The notes under the pieces: model-generated | The model's input: only the letters and a program-made list of their open reading frames with translations | Told to the model about the DNA's origin: nothing | The model's database searches: none | Shown: piece by piece, positions 5,707 through 12,813 of the stretch | How the letters are laid out: each line of letters opens with the position of its first letter | Numbering within the stretch: the first letter of the stretch is position 1 | Origin: Lentisphaeria bacterium | Lineage (GTDB): Bacteria > Verrucomicrobiota > Lentisphaeria > Victivallales > Victivallaceae | NCBI GenBank assembly: GCA_018265615.1 | Contig: JABLYX010000078.1 | Span: forward strand, 1-19,395 | Direction of reading: 5' to 3' | DNA length: 19,395 nucleotides | Program-made: the position numbers and the translations under genes

Positions 5707-8231
5707 TTCTCTCCGGAGGCGAAAAGGGCATAATAGGTCTGCACGGAATTCCGATAGCTGTCGAGCACCTCGGCCGCGACCGTGGAATCCGGGTCGCAGG
5801 CCTCCAGCGCTCTGGCGGTATACAGCTCCTTCAGCTGCGCATTGCGGACCGACGTATCGACGAGCGAGCCGCGCACTCCGTTCTGGACATCCTCCATGCT
5901 CCGGAAAGCGTGGCCGCGGAATCCCTTCGACTCCAGCAGCCGCCACAGCTCCTTCGCCGCCGCGACGCACGGATGTGCGATGAAATAGAGCGCAACCGCC
6001 CGGAAGTGCGAAAACTCCGATGCGGGCGATAGTGTTTCGAGCTTCTCCAGCACCGCCGCTTCACCGCCGCCGATGCAGCTCAGGGCCATGATCTGCACAT
6101 CGAGCGGCGAGGCGCTCTTTCCGAACTGCCCCATGCCGCGATAGCTCCAGCCCGCGTCCCACGGGGATGCGGCGATTGCGCGCTCGAGCACCCCGCGCCC
6201 CGCATCGTTCCCGAGAAACGCCAGGAGCGCCGCGGTTTCAGGCGCGGAATCGGCGGAGAAGCGCTGCAGCGCCTCCCCGGCCGCCCGCTCCGGCTCCATG
6301 AACGCCGATGCGATTTCCAGATGGGAGTCGTTCTCCCCGAACCCTTCGAGTGAATCCCCGGCTTCGAGAACGCCCGGCGGCAGGATTCCGCATTCGACGA
6401 GCTTTTTCTGCAGCTCCCGGATCGGAATGTCGCGCAGCGCCCTGCCCTCCTTCACCGCCATCGCGGCCGCGAGCCCCGCCGCATAGCCCTGATTCTGCAC
6501 ATCGGGCTGCATGCGCACGAGCGGCATGCAGTCGCGGTGCGCGCTGATCCCGAGCCCGGTGACGAGGACTCCCTCCCACCCCTTCGGCAGCAGCGCCCGG
6601 TAGGGGACGTTCGCGAAATAGGGTTGGTGCCCGGCCGGCTTCAACAGGAACATCGGATGGCAGACAAAGCCGTGCGTATCGAAGTTGCTCCGGGCGACGA
6701 CGACGGTGTCGTGGTACTGGCGGTGCGCGAAAAAGTCCGTCGGCTGAAGTTCGATCTCGCCCGCGATGCGGCGGCGTTCGCGCGTATCGAGGATCTGCGC
6801 GACATCGAACTGGTTCGCGAACTTTTCATGCGCCATCGTAAACGCCGCGGTAGCGTCCACCACATCGCTGTCGCAGACGAAAAGATAGTCGGTATTGAAA
6901 CAGGGCTTGTCCAGCTCGTACGGCGGAAGCCCCGCCCCCTGCACCGCCGGTTCCCCCTCGACCAGCGGCCGGGTGGGAGCGCCGGCCGCGGCCGCGAGAT
7001 CCGCGTTGCCGCTGGCGTCCACGCCGGCCTGTGCGCCGACGAGGCAGACGCCCCACGGCCCGGCGAGGATTGCGCCGCACACCCTGTGCCCCTCCCTCAA
7101 TGCGCCGACGGTGAAGGTGTTGAACCGGACCTCGCAGCCGGAATCCGCCAGTTCGCGGTTCAGCCATGCGATCTTGCGCTCCATCGGGGAATGCCCCTTG
7201 AGCGGCGTATACCCTTCGGCCGGAGCCATTTCCCCGATGCCGAGATCCATCTCCTCCGTGAAGCCGCAGCAGTTCCCGTACCAGTAGCTCGCGATGCGTC
7301 CGGCGGTGCAGATGCCGCCGGGCATGGAGAGCTTCTCCGCACAGAGTGTCCGCACTCCGCTGCGCGCTGCGGCGATCGCGGCCGGTGCGCCGCCGGTCCC
7401 GGCGCCGCAGACAAAAACATCGTACTGCCCGTCGAACGGCAGGGAATTCAGTTCGAACGGGATGGTCGGGCACTCCCGCCAGCGGAACAGCGTATCGAAG
7501 GAGACCGCCTCGAAAGCGCTCCCGTTCCTCTTCTCCCGGAACGACCACCCTTTCTCCGGTGCGGACGACCGCACCTTCGCGGCGACCGCATCCACGCCGG
7601 GCAGCACCGCCGCGGCGCCGCCGCGTTCGAATTCCCAGATGCATTCGTCAGCGATGCGCAGCGTCTCGGGCGTCCACGCCGAGGTACGCATTTCCAGGTC
7701 GATCCGGCTCAGCTCCGCGACGGAGCCGCTCTCCAGACGGAAGCTCTTCTCCACCCGGCGGAACTTCATGCCCGCATCGATCACGTTCAGCGCGACGGTG
7801 CATGCGCCGCGGCGGTCGGCCGGAACAGGCCTGCGCGCATCAACGACGGCTTTGGCGGCGACCGCGAAAAAGCCGCTGCGCCCCGCAAAGAGCCGCCCGC
7901 AGACGTTCCCGGCGCCGTCGTACATCGGGGCAACCGGCTGATTCTCGTAAAGATACTCCACGCCGCCCGAGATCATCACGGATTCGAGCATCTGCTTGAT
8001 ACCGGCCGGGTTGGGATTCCGGACATCGAGCCCGAACTCGGAAAACCGCTGAATTTTCTCCGGCTTGAGTTCCAGCGCCGCACAGAGATCCTCCCCGAAA
8101 TAAGAGTAAGGCGTCACACAATAAACGCTCAAATTGCGGCGGCGCAGCCGGACGGCCAGTTTGCAGGCGTCGAACGAACCGCCGACGATCAATACGTCGG
8201 CTTCAGCTATCACGGGGACATTGATTTTCAT
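5703..8231 (-). CDS. FAD-dependent oxidoreductase with tandem dinucleotide-binding modules and helical C-terminal region
   Basis: An 842-residue protein with no signal peptide. The central part (about 268-625) is a FAD_oxidored-type flavoprotein (pfam12831-like): YDVFVCGAGTGGAPAA carries an intact GxGxxG (G276, G278, G281), followed by an acidic residue ending the second strand (AEK), PGGICTAG (304-311), and a late flavin-contact segment VLVTGLGISAHRD. Residues 8-135 look like a second, degenerate copy: ADVLIVGGSFDACKLA keeps the strand-helix pattern but loses the third glycine of the fingerprint, followed much later by VVDARRP. Residues beyond about 640 are helical and may form HEAT-like repeats. 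The substrate is unknown; such flavoproteins often sit in carbohydrate loci of this group, fitting the neighbours. It lies downstream of the regulator gene on the same strand, with a 139-base gap and its own promoter candidate. Confidence 0.82.
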   Translation of the reverse strand: MKINVPVIAEADVLIVGGSFDACKLAVRLRRRNLSVYCVTPYSYFGEDLCAALELKPEKIQRFSEFGLDVRNPNPAGIKQMLESVMISGGVEYLYENQPVAPMYDGAGNVCGRLFAGRSGFFAVAAKAVVDARRPVPADRRGACTVALNVIDAGMKFRRVEKSFRLESGSVAELSRIDLEMRTSAWTPETLRIADECIWEFERGGAAAVLPGVDAVAAKVRSSAPEKGWSFREKRNGSAFEAVSFDTLFRWRECPTIPFELNSLPFDGQYDVFVCGAGTGGAPAAIAAARSGVRTLCAEKLSMPGGICTAGRIASYWYGNCCGFTEEMDLGIGEMAPAEGYTPLKGHSPMERKIAWLNRELADSGCEVRFNTFTVGALREGHRVCGAILAGPWGVCLVGAQAGVDASGNADLAAAAGAPTRPLVEGEPAVQGAGLPPYELDKPCFNTDYLFVCDSDVVDATAAFTMAHEKFANQFDVAQILDTRERRRIAGEIELQPTDFFAHRQYHDTVVVARSNFDTHGFVCHPMFLLKPAGHQPYFANVPYRALLPKGWEGVLVTGLGISAHRDCMPLVRMQPDVQNQGYAAGLAAAMAVKEGRALRDIPIRELQKKLVECGILPPGVLEAGDSLEGFGENDSHLEIASAFMEPERAAGEALQRFSADSAPETAALLAFLGNDAGRGVLERAIAASPWDAGWSYRGMGQFGKSASPLDVQIMALSCIGGGEAAVLEKLETLSPASEFSHFRAVALYFIAHPCVAAAKELWRLLESKGFRGHAFRSMEDVQNGVRGSLVDTSVRNAQLKELYTARALEACDPDSTVAAEVLDSYRNSVQTYYALFASGEN

Positions 8232-8274
8232 GGCATCACTCTTTCCGGGGTCAAAATAAATACTGTTTCTACTT

Positions 8275-8302
8275 AAGATAGCCCGTATTTGCTCTGATTC
8301 AA
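8275..8302 (-). promoter_or_regulatory. Sigma70-like promoter for the FAD oxidoreductase
   Basis: On the minus strand TTGAAT (8297-8302), 16 bases, then TATCTT (8275-8280). The start point would be near 8268, giving a leader of about 37 bases to the ATG at 8231. It lies downstream of the stem-loop at 8310-8326, so the oxidoreductase could be transcribed separately from the regulator. Confidence 0.45.
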
Positions 8303-8309
8303 GCTGTTG

Positions 8310-8326
8310 TTCCGCCGCCGGCGGAA
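8310..8326 (-). other. Perfect stem-loop between regulator and oxidoreductase genes
   Basis: TTCCGCC and GGCGGAA pair perfectly around a three-base loop, 45 bases after the regulator stop codon. No T run follows on either strand, so it is not a typical intrinsic terminator. It may stabilise the 3' end of the regulator transcript or attenuate read-through; a binding site is also possible. Confidence 0.4.
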
Positions 8327-8370
8327 TGCGCCCGGAGAAGCCACCCCGCCCGGCACGATGCCCGCGGCCT

Positions 8371-9504
8371 TCACAACTGCCGGACCGTCGCTCCGGGTTT
8401 GATGTCCATCGAAATCAGAAGCCGATAGGTCCGTTTCGCAACGTCGGGGATCATCAGCCGCCGCACCAGCGACACGGTTTCACGCGCCAGGACGGAGATC
8501 GGGACGGAAGCGACGGCGGTGTCGGTATGGCTCGGCGCGATCATCCGCTCCTGAAATGAGATAAAGCTGAAAACCTTCGAGAGGTCGCCGATGCCGAACT
8601 CCTCGCAGGCGAACCGGCGCATCTCCTCCGACATGGCCAGGCTGCCGATGCCGAGCGCGGTCGGAGTTCCGTGCGGCGCGGCGAGAAGCGCGGCGATTTC
8701 AGAGCGGCCGTTTTCGACCCGGACATCCCACCGGTAGAGGGCCGGGGGCGGCAATCCGCGATAGACGCAGTAGTCCGCAAACCCGGCCACACGCTCCTGA
8801 AAATGCTGGTCCAGCAAAACCGACGCCCGCGGAAAGCCGGTCACGAAGCCGAGCCGCGAGTGCCCGTACCGGTGCAGGAACGCCGCGCACTCCCAGCCGC
8901 CCCGGTAGTTATCCGGGCTGATGACGTTCGATCCCGGCTGGATCTCATCCATGCTCAGCAGAAGCGAGGGCAGCGGCAGCTCCAGAGGAAATGAGCGGTG
9001 ATCCTCCGGCTGCTCGAATACGAGCGCCGCCCCGTCCACAGCCGCGCTGCGGAGGGCCTGCTCAAGCATTCCGGCGCTGGTCAGCGAAATGCTCTTCGCC
9101 TTCAATCCGCAAAGCGACGCCTCGAACTGAAGCACACAGAAAAGCTCGATGTAATAGCGGAGGCGGGACTGCGTCTCGTCTTTCGGGTTGAAGAAGAAAT
9201 AGATCGTGTCGCGGGCGCCTGGCGGCGGTTCCGGACGCGCCGCCGCAACCGCCCCGGCAAACTCCCCCGCCCCCGGAAAACCGCGGGCGACGAAGCTGCC
9301 GCTCCCGCGGATGGACTCCACGTAACCGTTCTCCGCCAGCAGCTTAACGGCCTGTGCGGCAGTCGAAAGCGAAACCTGGTACAGCGACGCGATCTCCCGG
9401 ATTGTCGGCAGCTGCTCGCCGGGCATCAGCTCGGCGGAGTGGATCTTCCGGCAGAAGATGCCGTACAGCTTCTGCGGAAGCCTGTAGTCGATTTTCCGGG
9501 TCAT
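8371..9504 (-). CDS. GntR-family transcriptional regulator with LacI/GalR-type ligand-binding domain
   Basis: A 377-residue DNA-binding regulator from the ATG at 9504. Residues 8-75 are a GntR winged helix: MPGEQLPTIREIASLYQVS (27-45), STAAQAVKLLAENGYV, and the wing GSGSFV (67-72). Residues about 95-370 are a periplasmic-binding-protein-like effector domain of LacI/GalR type, recognisable from SPDNYRGGWECAAFL, GHSRLGFVTG and QERVAGF. This hybrid layout is that of AraR-like sugar-responsive repressors, so a sugar or glycan fragment is the likely effector. An in-frame ATG at 9537 is rejected: it has no ribosome site and lies next to the TATAAT box, whereas 9504 has AGGGAG (9512-9517) seven bases upstream. 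The gene diverges from the pseudopilin/beta-helix/GH2-like operon and precedes the oxidoreductase, which are its probable targets. Confidence 0.9.
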   Translation of the reverse strand: MTRKIDYRLPQKLYGIFCRKIHSAELMPGEQLPTIREIASLYQVSLSTAAQAVKLLAENGYVESIRGSGSFVARGFPGAGEFAGAVAAARPEPPPGARDTIYFFFNPKDETQSRLRYYIELFCVLQFEASLCGLKAKSISLTSAGMLEQALRSAAVDGAALVFEQPEDHRSFPLELPLPSLLLSMDEIQPGSNVISPDNYRGGWECAAFLHRYGHSRLGFVTGFPRASVLLDQHFQERVAGFADYCVYRGLPPPALYRWDVRVENGRSEIAALLAAPHGTPTALGIGSLAMSEEMRRFACEEFGIGDLSKVFSFISFQERMIAPSHTDTAVASVPISVLARETVSLVRRLMIPDVAKRTYRLLISMDIKPGATVRQL

Positions 9505-9539
9505 GGCGCGACTCCCTGTTTTTCGTTCATATTCCATTT

Positions 9540-9567
9540 ATTATAGCCGATCTGTTATGAAAAACAA
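9540..9567 (-). promoter_or_regulatory. Promoter of the GntR-type regulator gene
   Basis: On the minus strand TTGTTT (9562-9567), 16 bases, then a perfect TATAAT (9540-9545). Transcription would begin near 9533, which puts the upstream ATG at 9537 outside the transcript and supports translation from 9504. The sequence GTATTGTTTT at its -35 region recurs, in matching orientation, at the divergent promoter. Confidence 0.65.
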
Positions 9568-9609
9568 TACAATCAGAGTTATTTTTATTGATTTTCCTGT
9601 TACACGGTA

Positions 9610-9638
9610 TTGTCTTCCCCCCGGGAGCTTGCTATAAT
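9610..9638 (+). promoter_or_regulatory. Strong promoter of the pseudopilin/beta-helix/GH2-like operon
   Basis: TTGTCT (9610-9615), exactly 17 bases, then TATAAT (9633-9638) preceded by TG at 9630-9631, an extended -10. Start expected near 9645, about 40 bases before the ATG. It lies back-to-back with the regulator promoter in an A/T-rich gap of roughly 150 bases, the best-formed promoter in the window. Confidence 0.75.
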
Positions 9639-9684
9639 TAACATTGAAAACAGAAGATACATTGCCGAATCAAGGAGGCTTCTT

Positions 9685-10401
9685 ATGAAAATGCAGCAGC
9701 AAACCGTCGCGCACTCTCTTTTCCACTTTACCTTAATCGAGCTTCTGGTCGTGATTGCAATCATTGCGATCCTCGCATCGATGCTGCTCCCGGCACTGAA
9801 TCAGGCGCGGGAGCGGGCGCGGACCGCAAGCTGCCTGTCGAACCTGAAACAGTATTTCCTGGGGACCGTCGCCTACCAGTCCGAAAACGATGACTTTCTC
9901 CCCTGCCAATGGCTGTGGGAGACCGATTTCAGCCGGGGGAGATGGGTGCCGCGGGACTTCATCAACACCACGGCCTACAAGCGGGAGCACGGCGTTCACG
10001 GCGCAAAGTGCCCGACGGCGGGATCGACGTTCAGCGGCGCGTGGAACAATGCGAACAACGAGGACATGTACGCCTGCTACGTCCCGAACATCAAGAATCT
10101 CGTGGAGCGCTCGATCAGCCTCAAAAACGGCGCGGCGGCGATGGAGCGTGCCGGAGACGCGAAATTCGCGTACGCCATCCGGGTCATGCGGCTGAAGCAG
10201 CCGGGACGCAATATCCTGCTGCACGAGTCGTGGATCAAAAAGGTCACCTGGAACGAAGCGAACGTCTCCTTCGCGGATGCGCTGGGAACCCACGCACGGG
10301 GGCGCAACATGGTTTTCGTCGACGGCCACGGGAAGCTCGGAACCTTCACGGAGTATCCCTTTGACCAGCGCACCGCCTGGCTGCGCACGAATGTGGAGTA
10401 A
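9685..10401 (+). CDS. Pseudopilin-like protein with prepilin N-terminal methylation domain and H-X9-DG motif
   Basis: A 238-residue protein and the first gene of the operon. A 14-residue leader precedes FTLIELLVVIAIIAILASM (15-33), the type IV pilin/type II secretion assembly helix; Glu19 is mature Glu5, and the residue before the cut is His14 instead of glycine. H203-X9-D213-G214 is a clean H-X9-DG signature. Cysteines at 50, 74, 109 and 131 are available for disulfides. The ATG at 9685 is chosen because AAGGAGG (9672-9678) lies six bases upstream; the frame stays open further 5', but that stretch contains the promoter. The gene for the beta-helix protein begins six bases after its stop. Role inferred: a minor pseudopilin-like surface or secretion component made with the two secreted proteins downstream. 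It is too different from classical pilins to say whether it forms a fibre. Confidence 0.88.
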   Translation: MKMQQQTVAHSLFHFTLIELLVVIAIIAILASMLLPALNQARERARTASCLSNLKQYFLGTVAYQSENDDFLPCQWLWETDFSRGRWVPRDFINTTAYKREHGVHGAKCPTAGSTFSGAWNNANNEDMYACYVPNIKNLVERSISLKNGAAAMERAGDAKFAYAIRVMRLKQPGRNILLHESWIKKVTWNEANVSFADALGTHARGRNMVFVDGHGKLGTFTEYPFDQRTAWLRTNVE

Positions 10402-10407
10402 AATATC

Positions 10408-12813
10408 ATGCCGATGCTGAAAAGAGTCCCTGCCGCCCTCGCCGCGGCATTCTGCCTCGCCGCGACGGGAGCCGCCGAACTGCCGCTTCCGCAGCGGAGG
10501 ATCCCGGAAAATCCGCCGCTTCGCCCGGCGGTCGTGACCTGCGGCGGGCGGCGACTGCTGCTCGGACATGTGGAAGACGATGTGAAAGTGGAGTTCCGCG
10601 ACGGCAGGCTCGTCTGCCATCCGGCGGGGTGGCGGCTGATCAACTATCCGCTCGACCGGATCGCGGGGTTCCGTGACGCGGAAACGGCGGCGGAGACCCT
10701 GTTCGGCCCGCACGCCGCACAGGTGAAGAACTACTTCTTTTACACGCCGGGCGGCTCCCCGGAGCCGCAGGTTCCCGAACGTCCCGTCCCCCTGAAGCCG
10801 CATCCGGCCCCGGCGCTGAGGGTCGGCCCCGGAGAGGAGTTCCGGACGATCAGCGCCGCGCTGAAGCGGGCGAAAAGCGGCGACACCGTCGCCGTCGCAC
10901 CGGGAATCTACCGCGAAAGTGTCTCCATCCCGGAAAACGTCACGCTCGAAGGCGTTCCGGAACGCGGCGGACAACTGCCGGTGATCTCCGGCGACGAGCC
11001 TTTCGCGCCGGATGCGTTCCGTCCGGTCGGTGAAAACGTCTGGCGCGCCGACATGCCGGGAACCCGGAACGGCCGTGTCTCCTGCAACGGCGAAGTGCTG
11101 CGCGAGGCCGGCAGCATCGACGAACTCACCGAAAACACCTTCTTCCTGAACCGTTCCGGCCGCCGGTTCGCCAAACAGGCGGATGCGGAAATAAAGTACC
11201 GCAAAATCACGGCGGACGAAAACGGCATGCTCGAACTCGGTCCGCAGGGAAACGCCGTCTATTACGGAAAGTGCCTGATCTATGTCCCGCCCCGAAAACG
11301 CTCCGGCAAAGTCGTCTGGGACCCGCGCCACCCGGAACCGGTGACGGGGCGGCTTGAGACCGGCGGAAAATTCAGGATCGCCCGCCAGACCGGTTCCGGC
11401 GACGCCTCGCAGGTGAACCGTTACCGGCTGCGCGTGAACGGGGAGTACGTGCCGGTGTCGTTCACGCCGGGGCGTCCGGTCCCGAGCCTGAACTACGGCA
11501 AAAGCGAGCGGATCGAAGAGTTCATGCTGCGCGAAGGGTGGAACGAGCTCTTTTTTGAATTCGACTGCTGCACGCTGCCGGAGGAGCGCAAATTCAAATT
11601 CGGGCTGCCGAAAGGGCTCGACGGCTATTACGCCACAGTCGAGCCGCCGGCGGATCCGTCGCTCCCGCCGGACGGAAAATGCGATATGAAATTCGTCCCG
11701 GAGCTGCTGGTCTCCGAACCGGTGCCGACGGAGCCGGACCGCGGCGTTTACGTGAAGCTCGCCGGCAGCGCCGACCCGAACCGGCAGCAGATGGAAATCG
11801 GCGTACGCGGGGTGCTTGCAACGCTCGCCGCTCCCGGCGGCAAGCTGCGCGGCTTCGAGCTGCGCGGCGGCTCGCTCTACCAGCAGCGCGCCCAGCTTGC
11901 GGCCTCCGGCGCGGGCTGCCTGGTTGAGGGGTGTCTCTTCGCTTCCCCCGAGGTGCGCGGCATCACGGTGAACCTGAGCGGCTTAAGCCAGGAGTCCGCG
12001 CCGATCGTGATCAGCGGCAACCTGATCCGCGACCCCGGCGGCGTAGGCGTCGGCGCCTCCGGGTCCAGCGACAAACTGACGGCGGAGAATCAGGACGCCG
12101 CCGCGCCGGGACGCGGGCGCATGATCATCGAATACAACACGGTCACCGGCAACAACCGCAACGGCTACAACCGCTACTGGGAGTCCGGCTCGTTCAAGTT
12201 CTTCCGCCTGACCGGCTGCGTGATCCGCTACAACCGGTTCATCGGCGGCTTCGGCCCCGGATTGTGGATGGACTGGGAACACTACGGCAACCGCATCGAA
12301 GGCAACCTCGCGGAGCATGTGAACTCCTTCGGCGTCGGCATAGAAGCCAGCCCCGGCGCGAATCTCGTCTGCAACAACGTCATCACCGACACGGTTCCCG
12401 GCGAGGTCTGGTTCCGCTTCGGCATCCTCGCGTGGAGCTCGGACCGGGTATGGGCGGTGAACAACACCGTGGACGGGCGCGACAACCCCGCCCCGGCATG
12501 GAAAAAATTGACCGGAACCGGCGGGATCTACCTCTCGGAGGGGCCGCTCAACCGACGCACCCGCTGGGGGAAAACGCCGAAGAACGCGGCGGCGTTCAAC
12601 AACCTGCTCACCGGGAACCGCCCGGATCTGGCGGGTGAATTCACCGCGCAGGGCGGCAATGCGGGGACGCCGGTCGCGCCCCCGCCCGGCATGGCGGTCA
12701 CGCAGGACTTCCACGGCCTGCCGCGGACGGAACCGGGGTGCGGCGCGTTCCGCTCCCCGCAAAGCTTCAATCTTGAAATCGAACTCAACAACGGCGAAAT
12801 CATCCGGAAATGA
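10408..12813 (+). CDS. Secreted right-handed parallel beta-helix protein (pectate-lyase-like fold, putative polysaccharide-active)
   Basis: An 801-residue protein with a Sec signal peptide (residues 1-22, ending near ATGAAE). Residues 138-197 resemble the opening of DUF1565/pectate-lyase-like helices: GPGEEFRTISAALKRAKSGD, then VAPGIYRESV and VTLEGV. Residues about 461-745 contain regularly spaced beta-helix coils with asparagine ladders (IIEYNTVTGNN, CVIRYNRF, NRIEGNLAEHV, NLVCNNVI, AVNNTV). Between them, roughly 310-445, lies a segment reading like a beta-sandwich (RYRLRVNGEY, EEFMLREGWNELFFEF), possibly a carbohydrate-binding insert. Members of this fold are polysaccharide lyases, glycosidases or epimerases; no catalytic set can be assigned here. 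GGAG nine bases upstream is the ribosome site. Its stop overlaps the start of the GH2-like gene, so the two are translationally coupled and probably act on the same glycan. Confidence 0.83.
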   Translation: MPMLKRVPAALAAAFCLAATGAAELPLPQRRIPENPPLRPAVVTCGGRRLLLGHVEDDVKVEFRDGRLVCHPAGWRLINYPLDRIAGFRDAETAAETLFGPHAAQVKNYFFYTPGGSPEPQVPERPVPLKPHPAPALRVGPGEEFRTISAALKRAKSGDTVAVAPGIYRESVSIPENVTLEGVPERGGQLPVISGDEPFAPDAFRPVGENVWRADMPGTRNGRVSCNGEVLREAGSIDELTENTFFLNRSGRRFAKQADAEIKYRKITADENGMLELGPQGNAVYYGKCLIYVPPRKRSGKVVWDPRHPEPVTGRLETGGKFRIARQTGSGDASQVNRYRLRVNGEYVPVSFTPGRPVPSLNYGKSERIEEFMLREGWNELFFEFDCCTLPEERKFKFGLPKGLDGYYATVEPPADPSLPPDGKCDMKFVPELLVSEPVPTEPDRGVYVKLAGSADPNRQQMEIGVRGVLATLAAPGGKLRGFELRGGSLYQQRAQLAASGAGCLVEGCLFASPEVRGITVNLSGLSQESAPIVISGNLIRDPGGVGVGASGSSDKLTAENQDAAAPGRGRMIIEYNTVTGNNRNGYNRYWESGSFKFFRLTGCVIRYNRFIGGFGPGLWMDWEHYGNRIEGNLAEHVNSFGVGIEASPGANLVCNNVITDTVPGEVWFRFGILAWSSDRVWAVNNTVDGRDNPAPAWKKLTGTGGIYLSEGPLNRRTRWGKTPKNAAAFNNLLTGNRPDLAGEFTAQGGNAGTPVAPPPGMAVTQDFHGLPRTEPGCGAFRSPQSFNLEIELNNGEIIRK

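Noticed and set aside
6537..8276. 579-residue open frame on the plus strand across the oxidoreductase gene
   Set aside because: It is the antisense shadow of a gene with clear FAD motifs; it has low-complexity composition and no family signature.
9505..9537. Upstream ATG start for the GntR-type regulator
   Set aside because: It lies at or before the predicted transcription start and lacks a Shine-Dalgarno element.
9733..11331. 532-residue minus-strand open frame over the pseudopilin and beta-helix genes
   Set aside because: It spans two real plus-strand genes and their junction, and reads as an Arg-rich shadow.
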